DNA of 12,636 nt from an uncultured Clostridia bacterium (GTDB taxonomy: Bacteria > Bacillota > Clostridia > Oscillospirales > Acutalibacteraceae). Positions within the stretch are counted from its first letter, which is position 1. Each line of letters starts with the position of its first letter. This document shows, one piece after another, positions 6,765-12,636 of the stretch. A model generated the notes under the pieces. It was given only the letters and a program-made list of their open reading frames with translations. It did not search any database and was not told the origin of the DNA. The stretch spans positions 1-12,636 of the forward strand of contig CAMMKL010000034.1 of NCBI GenBank assembly GCA_946497265.1. The letters are read 5' to 3'. The translations under genes and the position numbers were made by a program.

Positions 6765-7624
6765 CTGTGGAACATGTGACAAAGCAATTTCAGGAGACCT
6801 TAGCCCTGAACGACGTGTCGTTCTCTATGGAAAATGGAATATACGGGCTTCTTGGCCCGAACGGTTCGGGCAAGACCACACTGATGCGTGTCCTCACGGG
6901 CGTTCTGGCGCCGGATGGCGGCCGGGTTCGGTACGATGGGATCGATATCCGCTCTCTGGACGGGCAGTATCGAGACCTGCTCGGCTATTTGCCGCAGCAA
7001 TTTGCAATGTATGAAGACTTTACCGGTGAAAAATTTTTGAGATACGTCTGTGACCTAAAGGGAATCCCACGCGCCGACGCACGGGAACGCATTGCCGAGA
7101 GCCTTCCTATCGTCGGTATGGCAGGCGAAGAAAAGAAAAAAATCCGCAAGCTTTCCGGAGGGATGCGCCGTAGGATCGGGATTGCGCAGGCTTTGCTCAA
7201 CCACCCCAAAATCCTGGTGCTTGACGAACCCACCAGCGGTCTGGATCCCAGCGAACGCATCCGGTTGCGCAATTACCTGCTGAATCTCTCCAAAAACCGG
7301 ATCATCCTGCTTTCTACCCATATTGTAGCTGATCTGGAATCGACAGCGCACCATCTCCTTTTGCTGAAAAAAGGCGTGCTGACGGCCCATGGGGCGCCCG
7401 CTGAGCTTTTGCAGAAGCTCAGCGGACAGGTATTTACCCTCTTCTGTAAAGATGAGGAGCTTATGCAAATACAACAGCAGTATGTAGTAAGCGCAATTTC
7501 CAGCGAGGAGGGAGGCAATCGGGTCCGTATCCTGGCCGACAACCCGCCTCCCGGCGCGCGGCAAACACCGCCTAGCCTTGAGGATCTCTATCTGTATTAT
7601 TATGGCGAAACACAGGACGCTTGA
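6758..7624 (+). CDS. ABC transporter ATP-binding protein
   Basis: A 288-residue ATPase with all motifs intact: Walker A GPNGSGKTT (33-41), Q-loop Gln80 in GYLPQQ, signature LSGGM (132-136), Walker B with catalytic Glu ILVLDE (152-157), D-loop SGLDP, and switch His188 in LLSTHIV. The sequence is of the drug and antibiotic exporter group that pairs with ABC-2 permeases. The residues beyond about 225 form a short C-terminal extension of the kind seen in that group. The start is set by AAAGGAGG (6743-6750), 7 bases before ATG, and the gene overlaps the permease gene. It is the last gene of the sigma factor operon. No hairpin terminator was found between its stop and the promoter at 7664, so some read-through into the T-box region is possible. 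Confidence 0.93.
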   Translation: MLTVEHVTKQFQETLALNDVSFSMENGIYGLLGPNGSGKTTLMRVLTGVLAPDGGRVRYDGIDIRSLDGQYRDLLGYLPQQFAMYEDFTGEKFLRYVCDLKGIPRADARERIAESLPIVGMAGEEKKKIRKLSGGMRRRIGIAQALLNHPKILVLDEPTSGLDPSERIRLRNYLLNLSKNRIILLSTHIVADLESTAHHLLLLKKGVLTAHGAPAELLQKLSGQVFTLFCKDEELMQIQQQYVVSAISSEEGGNRVRILADNPPPGARQTPPSLEDLYLYYYGETQDA

Positions 7625-7663
7625 ATCAATTACACAAAATCCGCCCTTTTTTCAATATTTACC

Positions 7664-7692
7664 TTGACAAGTTCCGCAATTTTTTCTATAAT
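7664..7692 (+). promoter_or_regulatory. Consensus sigma-A promoter for the T-box/trpB2 unit
   Basis: TTGACA (7664-7669), a 17-base spacer, and TATAAT (7687-7692). Both hexamers match the consensus exactly with optimal spacing. Such a strong constitutive promoter fits a gene controlled afterwards by transcription attenuation. Confidence 0.95.
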
Positions 7693-7699
7693 TTTCACA

Positions 7700-7977
7700 T
7701 ATCGTGAAACCGATGAGTAAGAAAAGTAGGTACAAAACGTCCGCTCACAGAGAGCCGCAGAGGGTGGGAGTGCGGCAGAGGAAGCTGTATCGAATGGCCT
7801 TACGAGGGCAGGGTGAACGGGAAACCAAGTAGCTGCTGACGGGATCTCCGCCCGTTACCAAGGGAGCATATATCATAAGGTATATGGAATAAGCGGGCGA
7901 TTTTCGCCAATCCGGGTGGTACCGCAGGAGTATATTCAGGCTCTTGTCCCAGTTTTGACTGGGGCAAGGGCTTTTTT
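7700..7977 (+). promoter_or_regulatory. T-box leader, tryptophan-specific (specifier TGG)
   Basis: A tRNA-sensing leader RNA of about 280 bases. It contains the stem I base motif (GATGAGTAAGAAAAGTAGGTA-like, 7713-7733) and the distal part with AGAGAGCCGC (7750-7759) and GGTGGGAG (7763-7770). A specifier loop follows with GAA then TGG (7795-7797), the Trp codon. The conserved antiterminator T-box is GGGTGGTACCGC (7914-7925), and the competing terminator hairpin lies at 7940-7977. Uncharged tRNA-Trp binds the specifier with its anticodon and the UGGN bulge with its 3' end, which stabilises the antiterminator and lets trpB2 be transcribed. The specifier was chosen by its place after GAA and by the downstream gene; a covariance model alignment was not run. 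The bulge reads UGGU, so pairing to a G discriminator base would need a wobble. Confidence 0.92.
7940..7977 (+). terminator. T-box attenuator terminator
   Basis: GCTCTTGTCCCAGT (7940-7953) pairs with ACTGGGGCAAGGGC (7958-7971) around TTTG, a 14-bp stem with two G-T pairs, followed by TTTTTT. It lies just after the T-box motif and before the trpB2 ribosome binding site, as expected for transcriptional attenuation. Confidence 0.93.
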
Positions 7978-8002
7978 GATTTTAGAAAGGAGACAGACGA
8001 CG

Positions 8003-9385
8003 ATGGCTAAAATTCCACACAGACTCTATTTGACCGAGGAGCAGATGCCCAAGCAATGGTATAATCTGCGCGCCGATATGAAAGAGCAGCCCGACCCCAT
8101 CATTAATCCCGCAACCATGAAGCCCGCGCAGGAAAGCGACCTGTATCCGGTTTTCTGCACCAAGCTTGCCCATCAGGAGATGAACAGCGATACCCGGTAT
8201 TTCAACATTCCTGAAGAAGTACAGGAGATGTACAAGATTTACCGCCCTTCGCCCTTGATTCGGGCTTACAACCTGGAAAAAGCCCTGGATACCCCCGCTA
8301 AAATTTATTACAAATTTGAGGGAAACAACACCTCCGGCAGCCACAAGCTCAATTCCGCTATTGCGCAGGTTTACTATGCAAAGGAGCAGGGGTTAAAAGG
8401 CCTGACCACCGAAACCGGAGCCGGCCAGTGGGGCACCGCCATGAGCGAAGCGTGCGCTTACTTTAACCTGCCCCTGACCGTCTTCATGGTTAAGGTGTCT
8501 TATCAGCAAAAGCCTTACCGCAAAGCGGTGATGCAAACCTTCGGGGCTGAGGTCATCGCCAGCCCCAGCACACAGACAAACGTCGGCCGCGCCATATTGG
8601 AGGCCAACCCGGAGACCGGCGGCAGCCTGGGCTGCGCTATTTCCGAGGCGGTGGAACGCGCCGTTACTACGGAAGGCTACCGCTACGTGCTCGGCTCGGT
8701 ACTCAACCAGGTGCTGCTGCACCAGTCCATCATCGGCCTGGAATCCAAAAAGGCCATGGAGCTTTTGGACGAATACCCCGATATTGTCATCGGGTGTGCG
8801 GGCGGCGGTTCCAATTTGGGCGGCCTGATCGCCCCCTTTATGCAGGATAAGCTGACCGGAAAGGCAAACCCGTATTTTATTGCCGTGGAACCGGCCTCCT
8901 GCCCCTCCCTTACCCGCGGAAGATACGCCTACGACTTCTGCGATACCGGAAAAGTAACCCCCATGGCCAAAATGTACACTTTGGGCTGCGGGTTTATGCC
9001 CTCGGCCAACCATGCGGGCGGCCTGCGCTACCACGGCATGTCCCCCATTCTTTCCAAACTGTATCATGACGGCTATTTGGACGAAGCCCGCGCAGTGGAA
9101 CAAACCAAGGTATTTGAGGCCGCGACCTTCTTCGCGAAGCAGGAGACCATCCTCCCCGCGCCGGAATCGGCTCACGCCATCCGCGCCGCGATCGACGAAG
9201 CCATTAAATGCCGCGAAAGCGGCGAGGCCAAAACCATCCTGTTCGGCCTGACCGGGACCGGCTATTTCGATATGACTGCCTATACCGCCTATCAGGAAGG
9301 AAGAATGAGCGACTACATCCCCACCGACGAAGAGCTGGAAAAAGGGTTTTCCACCCTTCCGAAGATCCCGGGTATTCAAGAGTAA
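8003..9385 (+). CDS. trpB: Tryptophan synthase beta-like protein, TrpB2 type
   Basis: A 460-residue PLP enzyme of fold type II that joins indole and L-serine to give L-tryptophan. Lys115 in NNTSGSHKLNSA is the Schiff-base lysine. Glu137 in TTETGAGQWG is the catalytic acid/base. GGGSN (267-271) binds the PLP phosphate. GAGQWG instead of the GAGQHG of classical TrpB, together with the longer N-terminal part, marks the TrpB2 branch, which often works without a bound TrpA. No trpA or other trp biosynthesis gene is present here, so it may salvage free indole. The start ATG 8003 has AAAGGAGA (7986-7993) 9 bases upstream. The frame is open further upstream, but that part lies inside the T-box terminator. 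It is a single-gene unit between the Trp T-box and a strong terminator, so it should be expressed when charged tRNA-Trp is scarce. Confidence 0.95.
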   Translation: MAKIPHRLYLTEEQMPKQWYNLRADMKEQPDPIINPATMKPAQESDLYPVFCTKLAHQEMNSDTRYFNIPEEVQEMYKIYRPSPLIRAYNLEKALDTPAKIYYKFEGNNTSGSHKLNSAIAQVYYAKEQGLKGLTTETGAGQWGTAMSEACAYFNLPLTVFMVKVSYQQKPYRKAVMQTFGAEVIASPSTQTNVGRAILEANPETGGSLGCAISEAVERAVTTEGYRYVLGSVLNQVLLHQSIIGLESKKAMELLDEYPDIVIGCAGGGSNLGGLIAPFMQDKLTGKANPYFIAVEPASCPSLTRGRYAYDFCDTGKVTPMAKMYTLGCGFMPSANHAGGLRYHGMSPILSKLYHDGYLDEARAVEQTKVFEAATFFAKQETILPAPESAHAIRAAIDEAIKCRESGEAKTILFGLTGTGYFDMTAYTAYQEGRMSDYIPTDEELEKGFSTLPKIPGIQE

Positions 9386-9412
9386 GTTCCTTTTTCAACT
9401 TTACTATGTAAA

Positions 9413-9462
9413 GGCGGGCGCATTGCAGGTTTTTATTCTGTAATGCGCCCGTCTTTTATTTT
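9413..9462 (+). terminator. Rho-independent terminator after trpB2
   Basis: GGCGGGCGCATTGCAG (9413-9428) pairs with CTGTAATGCGCCCGTC (9438-9453), a 16-bp stem with G-T pairs and a 9-base loop, followed by TTTTATTTTTT. It begins 27 bases after the stop codon. Confidence 0.92.
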
Positions 9463-9464
9463 TT

Positions 9465-9507
9465 AGAAAAGAACCTCTTTCCGGTTTCCCAACTTTGCCC
9501 TAAAAAT
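9465..9507. repeat. Dispersed repeat, copy 2
   Basis: This is the second copy of the repeat at 393-440 (core AGAAAAGAACCTCTTTCCGG, then TTTCCCAAC and AAAAATG). It follows the trpB2 terminator and lies 13 bases before the left end of the inverted-repeat element at 9521. Confidence 0.6.
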
Positions 9508-9593
9508 GAATATTCTCATATTGTAAGCGCCCATGCCGCGCTGGGGGTGTTACACACCAGGTACGCGCCTACGGCGAGTCACAAAATATACCC

Positions 9594-9627
9594 CTGCAAG
9601 GAGTAAGGATTGTGTTGCTCCTTGCAG
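9594..9627. repeat. Perfect 10-bp inverted repeat (hairpin)
   Basis: CTGCAAGGAG (9594-9603) and CTCCTTGCAG (9618-9627) around 14 bases. No T-tract follows, so it is not a typical terminator. Confidence 0.8.
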
Positions 9628-9730
9628 TAGGTTATTTTGAGGCTGACCGGAGGTCTGTGCCCGACACTCAGCGTCCGGCTTGGTGTCCGCTACGCTCCCA
9701 AAAGCCGGCCCTGCTCTAACGAAGCGCAGC

Positions 9731-9780
9731 GCGGCGGGGGCGACGGTGCGGGAAAGAACCAGGAAGTCGCCCCCTGCCGC
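9731..9780. repeat. Long GC-rich hairpin
   Basis: GCGGCGGGGGCGAC (9731-9744) pairs with GTCGCCCCCTGCCGC (9766-9780) with one bulged T and a 21-base loop. It is one of the most stable structures in the element, and no gene is associated with it. Confidence 0.8.
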
Positions 9781-10116
9781 CCACACTTTGTGTTCTATCG
9801 AACCCTTTACACTCCCCCGCCCGAAAAGGAATTTTTTGTTAGATGATAACCTTTTGTAGGTTGCCAGATGTTCTAAGCAAACTAAGCAGGGCTTTATTCC
9901 ATATAATAGGCGGGGAGCGAAGCGAACCCGCAGCGCTGGGGGACTGTGCCGCACTCAGGGAAAGGGAGCGGGGGGGAAGCATTCTCCCCCGGTAGAACAC
10001 TATAGAAAAGCGGCAGGGGCGGACTGCTTAGGCAGCGTGCTACACAGCCGGACGCCCCGCCGTAACCCGGCCCGCGTAAACGGCCCGCCCGCAGGCGGCC
10101 TATGAGGTGGGTTTCA

Positions 10117-10187
10117 AAAGGGAGGGCGAATCCAGCCCTCCCTTTGCGCGCTCTTTTCCCCCTTTCTGTCGCGCAACAGAAAGGGGG
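10117..10187. repeat. Two adjacent perfect hairpins near the right end of the element
   Basis: AAAGGGAGGGC (10117-10127) pairs with 10135-10145 around 7 bases. Then CCCCCTTTCTGT (10158-10169) pairs with ACAGAAAGGGGG (10176-10187) around 6 bases. Neither has a long T-tract. They immediately precede the right inverted end at 10206-10216. Confidence 0.85.
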
Positions 10188-10271
10188 TGCCCTGCGCCGG
10201 GATGAGGCGCTTACAATAAAACAATAAGCTATTTTTAGAACTAAGTAGGGAAACCGATATAAGCCCCTCCT

Positions 10272-10277
10272 TATAAT
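10272..10277 (+). promoter_or_regulatory. Candidate -10 box upstream of the XRE-like remnant
   Basis: A perfect TATAAT in an AT-rich stretch, 36 bases upstream of the TTG start of the XRE-like gene. The -35 region 17 bases upstream (GGAAAC) is poor, so promoter strength is uncertain. Confidence 0.4.
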
Positions 10278-10307
10278 TTAAGATAAAACTTTTAAGGAGC
10301 TGATAAA

Positions 10308-10518
10308 TTGCAAGAAGTACCAAAAGAAATCAAAACCATGTGCGCCAATTTTAAAAAGCTGCGCCTGCAAAAGGGCAGCCCTTTAGAAACCGTACCCGGG
10401 TTTTTAAGGCACTGAAAACCGGCGTTTCCCCCAGCGATTTTTACGCCGAAAACCTGATTGCTCTATGCCGTTATTAGATTTTTATCCGATCCACGCCATC
10501 TTCTATTCTATACGATAG
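10308..10518 (+). pseudogene. Decayed small XRE/helix-turn-helix-type regulator
   Basis: The gene starts at TTG 10308, 8 bases after AAGGAG (10294-10299). It reads QEVPKEIKTMCANFKKLRLQ, KGSPLETVPGF and then TGA at 10413-10415. In the next frame the text continues as FKALKTGVSPSDFYAENLIALCRY to TAG at 10475-10477. After another frame change it continues LDFYPIHAIFYSIR to TAG at 10516-10518. This resembles the short XRE-like regulators of clostridial accessory regions (MCxNFKKLRLQKG at the start, FYAENLIALCR near the end). The middle, where the recognition helix should be, is damaged. At least two frameshifts are needed to explain it. It lies between the inverted-end element and the convergent ABC-F gene. 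The remnant is clearly coding-derived; the XRE assignment is by resemblance only. Confidence 0.55.
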
Positions 10519-10524
10519 CAGGGC

Positions 10525-10541
10525 CCGCCGTCCAAAGGCGG
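10525..10541. terminator. Weak GC hairpin after the ABC-F gene
   Basis: CCGCC (10525-10529) and GGCGG (10537-10541) with a 7-base loop, just beyond the minus-strand stop. There is no T-tract on the minus strand, so this is at best a poor terminator, and no better one is visible. Confidence 0.25.
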
Positions 10542-10544
10542 AAC

Positions 10545-12152
10545 CTATCCATTTTGCAGCGCTATCGTCGGCCGCATTTCCAAATACTCGTCGTAGGTGC
10601 ACATCCGGTCGATCACGCCGTCTTCCGTGATTTCAATGATGCGGTTGGCGATGGTCTGGATGAACTCGTGGTCGTGGGAGGCAAAAAGCACGTTCCCCTT
10701 AAAATTCATCAGGCCGTTGTTGACCGCCGTGATGGATTCCAGATCCAGATGGTTCGTAGGCTGATCCAATACCAGCACGTTGGAGCCAAAGAGCATCATG
10801 CGGCTGAACATGCAGCGCACCTTCTCGCCGCCCGACAACACGTTTACCGGCTTGTAGACATCTTCGCCGGAAAACAGCATGCGCCCCAGAAAGCCGCGCA
10901 GGTAGGTTTCGGTGGTGTCGGCGGAATACTGCCGTATCCAGTCGAGGATGCTTTCCTCATGGCCGTTGAAATAGGCCGAGTTGTCATTGGGAAAATAGGA
11001 TTGCGTGGTGCTCACGCCCCACTTGAACGTGCCCTCATCCGGGGTAAGCTCTTCCATCAGGATCTTAAACAGGGTGGTGACGGCAATCTCATTTTCCCCA
11101 ATAAACGCTACCTTGTCGCCTTTGTTAAGGGTAAAGGAGACGTTGTTGAGCACCTTCACGCCGTCTATGGTTTTCGAAATTCCGGAAACCTGTAAAATAT
11201 CCTTGCCCGCTTCCCGATCCATGGTAAACCCAATGTAAGGGTACCGGCGGGAAGAGGCGGGCAATTCCTCGATGGTGAGCTTTTCAAGCAGCTTTTTGCG
11301 GGAGGTTGCCTGGCGGGATTTGCTCTTGTTGGCGGAAAAGCGTTCAATAAAGCTTTGCAGCTCTTTGGCTTTTTCCTCCATCTTTTTGTTTTGCTGTTTG
11401 ATCATGCGCTGGATCATCTGGCTGGATTCGTACCAGAATTCATAGTTCCCCACATACATCTTGATCTTTGTGTAGTCGATGTCCACCGTATGGGTGCATA
11501 CATTATTTAGAAAATGGCGGTCGTGAGAGACCACGATCACCGTACCGGGGTAATCGATGAGAAAATCCTCCAGCCAGCGGATGGCGGCAATGTCCAAATG
11601 GTTCGTGGGCTCGTCCATCATCACGATGTCCGGGTCGCCAAACAAAGCCTGCGCCAGCAGGACCTTCACTTTCTCATTGCCGGCCAGGGAAGCCATTTGG
11701 GCATACAATAGGTTTTCCGGCAGGCCAAGCCCCTGGATGAGCTTGGAAGCGTCGGATTCCGCTTCCCATCCGTTGAGCTCTGCAAACTCCGCTTCCAGCT
11801 CGGAGGCGAGCACGCCGTCCTCCTCGCAGAAATCCGGCTTGGCGTACAGCGCGTCCTTTTGCTTCATAATTTCATACAGCCGCGCGTTGCCCATGATGAC
11901 CGTATCCAGCACGGTGTACTCGTCGTAGGCGTAATGATCCTGCTTCAACACGGAAAGGCGCATCTCCTTGGGCATGGAAACTTCGCCGGTGGTGGGTTCC
12001 AGCTCCCCGCACAGGATCTTCAGAAAAGTGGATTTGCCCGCCCCGTTCGCGCCGATGATACCGTAGCAGTTGCCGGGGGTAAATTTCAGGTTAACGTTGG
12101 AAAACAAATTCGAGCCGTCAAAACTCAGGCTCACATTGGATACTGTAATCAT
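10545..12152 (-). CDS. ABC-F family ATPase, YkpA/YbiT-like
   Basis: A 535-residue soluble protein with two ATP-binding domains and no membrane segments; ABC-F proteins act on the ribosome. Domain 1 has Walker A GANGAGKST (34-42), signature LAGNE (156-160), Walker B IVMMDEPTNHLD (Glu181) and switch His210. The linker of about 235-300 is rich in Lys, Gln and Glu, as expected for the P-site tRNA-interacting region. Domain 2 has Walker A-like GENEIAVTT (352-360, Val358 where Lys is usual), signature LSGGE (439-443), Walker B VLVLDQPTNHLD (Gln464 where Glu is usual) and His493. The start ATG at 12150-12152 is chosen because GGAGGA lies 4 bases upstream and MITVSNVSLSF is the family start; the frame extends 20 codons further without support. 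A translation-factor role is more likely than antibiotic resistance, given the YkpA/YbiT resemblance. Confidence 0.92.
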   Translation of the reverse strand: MITVSNVSLSFDGSNLFSNVNLKFTPGNCYGIIGANGAGKSTFLKILCGELEPTTGEVSMPKEMRLSVLKQDHYAYDEYTVLDTVIMGNARLYEIMKQKDALYAKPDFCEEDGVLASELEAEFAELNGWEAESDASKLIQGLGLPENLLYAQMASLAGNEKVKVLLAQALFGDPDIVMMDEPTNHLDIAAIRWLEDFLIDYPGTVIVVSHDRHFLNNVCTHTVDIDYTKIKMYVGNYEFWYESSQMIQRMIKQQNKKMEEKAKELQSFIERFSANKSKSRQATSRKKLLEKLTIEELPASSRRYPYIGFTMDREAGKDILQVSGISKTIDGVKVLNNVSFTLNKGDKVAFIGENEIAVTTLFKILMEELTPDEGTFKWGVSTTQSYFPNDNSAYFNGHEESILDWIRQYSADTTETYLRGFLGRMLFSGEDVYKPVNVLSGGEKVRCMFSRMMLFGSNVLVLDQPTNHLDLESITAVNNGLMNFKGNVLFASHDHEFIQTIANRIIEITEDGVIDRMCTYDEYLEMRPTIALQNG

Positions 12153-12225
12153 AGTTCCTCCGATTTTGCGATTTGCCGGGCGGCTGCGCCCGTTGGTTCC
12201 ATAATAAAACATTCGTACGGCAGCT

Positions 12226-12234
12226 ATTATACCA
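12226..12234 (-). promoter_or_regulatory. Extended -10 promoter of the ABC-F gene
   Basis: On the minus strand the sequence reads TGG then TATAAT (12226-12231), an extended -10 with a perfect hexamer. No good -35 box is found 17-18 bases upstream. The predicted leader to the ATG at 12152 is about 65-70 bases. Confidence 0.75.
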
Positions 12235-12255
12235 CAAATAGCCTCCGATTGCCCT

Positions 12256-12310
12256 CAGAGAAAAAGACAGACTTTTCCGAATCCAAACAGGATTTTTGAA
12301 AAGTCTGCCT
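12256..12310 (-). terminator. Rho-independent terminator of the LprI-like gene
   Basis: The arms at 12265-12284 and 12290-12310 form a long imperfect stem (core AGACTTTTC/GAAAAGTCT plus an inner GGATT/AATCC). On the minus strand they are followed by TTTTTCTC (12257-12264). It lies 31 bases after the stop codon of the minus-strand gene and before the ABC-F promoter. Confidence 0.82.
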
Positions 12311-12340
12311 AAGTTTTTCGCGGATCCGGCCGTTGCGCCC

Positions 12341-12636
12341 TTACCCTTGATAGGCGTAGGTGAAATTTTTATCGTAGGAATACAGCTTCAGGTAAAGCTC
12401 GGCCGCCCGCTCGCGATAATACTGCATGGTGAGGTTGGCCGCTACCAGGGAGGCGTTGCTGCCGTCTTCACCGGCGGCCTTGGTTTGGATCTTCTCAAGC
12501 TCGGCCTGCTGGCCGGCCAGCCATTCGTCCTGTTCCGCCCTGAGCGCCTGTGCAGAACCGGCATCCATGAGCGTTAACAGCTTCTGATATGCCGCGTCGA
12601 TCTCCGCCTGCCAGAGCGTGGCGCATTCGGTAGCGG
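12341..12636 (-). CDS. LprI-like (DUF1311) domain protein, C-terminal part
   Basis: The minus-strand frame is open from the window edge to TAA at 12341-12343, giving about 97 residues; the start is outside the window. It reads ATECATLWQAEIDAAYQKLL, later LRAEQDEWLAGQQAELEKI and LVAANLTMQYYRERAAELYL. This pattern (a Cys near the start, AAYQKLL, then a Gln/Glu-rich helix with Trp, then a region with RERAxELY) resembles the LprI N-terminal domain family, secreted or lipoprotein helical domains named after a mycobacterial lysozyme inhibitor. The upstream part, where a signal peptide would be, is missing, so export cannot be judged. A terminator follows. The family assignment is from pattern memory, and function in Clostridia is not established. 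Confidence 0.6.
   Translation of the reverse strand, partial: ATECATLWQAEIDAAYQKLLTLMDAGSAQALRAEQDEWLAGQQAELEKIQTKAAGEDGSNASLVAANLTMQYYRERAAELYLKLYSYDKNFTYAYQG

Larger units (their letters stand above)
9521..10216. mobile_element. Putative non-autonomous element with inverted ends (TTGTAAGCGCC), hairpin-rich, no gene
   Basis: The segment begins TTGTAAGCGCC (9521-9531) and ends with the exact reverse complement GGCGCTTACAA (10206-10216). Weaker inverted similarity extends about 15 bases further inward (GCGC and GGG blocks). Both ends are bordered by TA, as would be left by insertion into a TA site. The 696-bp interior is GC-rich and has no credible open frame. It contains several strong hairpins: 9594-9603/9618-9627 (10 bp perfect), 9731-9744/9766-9780 (14 bp, one bulge), 9969-9978/9982-9991, 10117-10127/10135-10145 (11 bp perfect) and 10158-10169/10176-10187 (12 bp perfect). 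A third TTGTAAGCGCC-like end occurs alone at 643-652. No transposase or tRNA gene is seen. It may be a MITE-like element, or a structured noncoding RNA or intergenic repeat; the mobile assignment is inference. Confidence 0.5.

Noticed and set aside
8393..9379. Minus-strand open frame of 328 codons
   Set aside because: It is the antisense shadow of trpB2. Its composition (Gly, Gly-His, Ala-rich) is that of an antisense frame in GC-rich coding DNA.
9636..9720. A tRNA-like fold in the GC-rich segment
   Set aside because: Only a simple CCGGCTT/AAGCCGG hairpin was found; no T-loop GTTCRANNC, anticodon arm or acceptor stem of proper spacing.
9550..9954. Open frames inside the 9.5-10.2 kb segment (for example 9550-9954 minus and 9637-9846 plus)
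   Set aside because: They cross strong hairpins, lack ribosome sites and look like no protein; the segment is better explained as structured noncoding DNA.
9521..10216. CRISPR array or tandem repeats
   Set aside because: The hairpins differ in sequence from one another and there are no regularly spaced direct repeats.
10458..11195. Plus-strand open frame of 245 codons
   Set aside because: It lies antisense to the ABC-F gene, whose motifs are unmistakable, and shows no family pattern of its own.

Overview
The window looks like a moderately GC-rich member of the Firmicutes, class Clostridia, probably close to the Oscillospiraceae. This is inferred from strong AAGGAGG ribosome binding sites, a tRNA-sensing T-box leader, rho-independent terminators with T-tracts, and protein types typical of gut Clostridia. 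No taxonomic search was possible.

Layout. (1) Bases 2-331: the 3' end of a URO-D-superfamily-like gene, closed by a strong terminator (350-390). (2) 391-662: AT-rich intergenic DNA containing a piece of a dispersed repeat and one copy of a TIR-like motif. (3) 663-4010: a probable operon with an extended -10 promoter, a PLP aminotransferase, tryptophanyl-tRNA synthetase (trpS) and a GNAT acetyltransferase, ended by a 14-bp-stem terminator. trpS carries an in-frame TAG at codon 149, and the acetyltransferase is split by a frameshift. (4) 4030-7624: four tightly packed genes: an ECF-type sigma factor, a six-helix membrane protein, an ABC-2 permease and an ABC ATPase. This looks like a self-contained sigma-controlled export or stress module. 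(5) 7664-9462: a consensus sigma-A promoter, a tryptophan T-box leader, trpB2 (tryptophan synthase beta-like) and a terminator. (6) 9463-10518: a gene-free, hairpin-rich segment bounded by inverted TTGTAAGCGCC ends flanked by TA (696 bp, possibly a non-autonomous mobile element), followed by a decayed XRE-type regulator. (7) 10545-12152 on the minus strand: an ABC-F ATPase of YkpA/YbiT type. (8) 12341-12636 on the minus strand: a partial LprI-like (DUF1311) gene with its own terminator.

Two themes stand out. First, tryptophan: trpS, the Trp T-box, trpB2 and a possibly aromatic aminotransferase lie within 9 kb, and the synthetase is interrupted. If that interruption is real, low charging of tRNA-Trp would be expected to switch on trpB2 through the T-box. 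Second, decay: trpS, the GNAT gene and the XRE gene are all broken, which means either local pseudogenisation or sequence errors. The ABC-F protein is also unusual: its three non-canonical nucleotide-site motifs all fall in the same composite ATP site.
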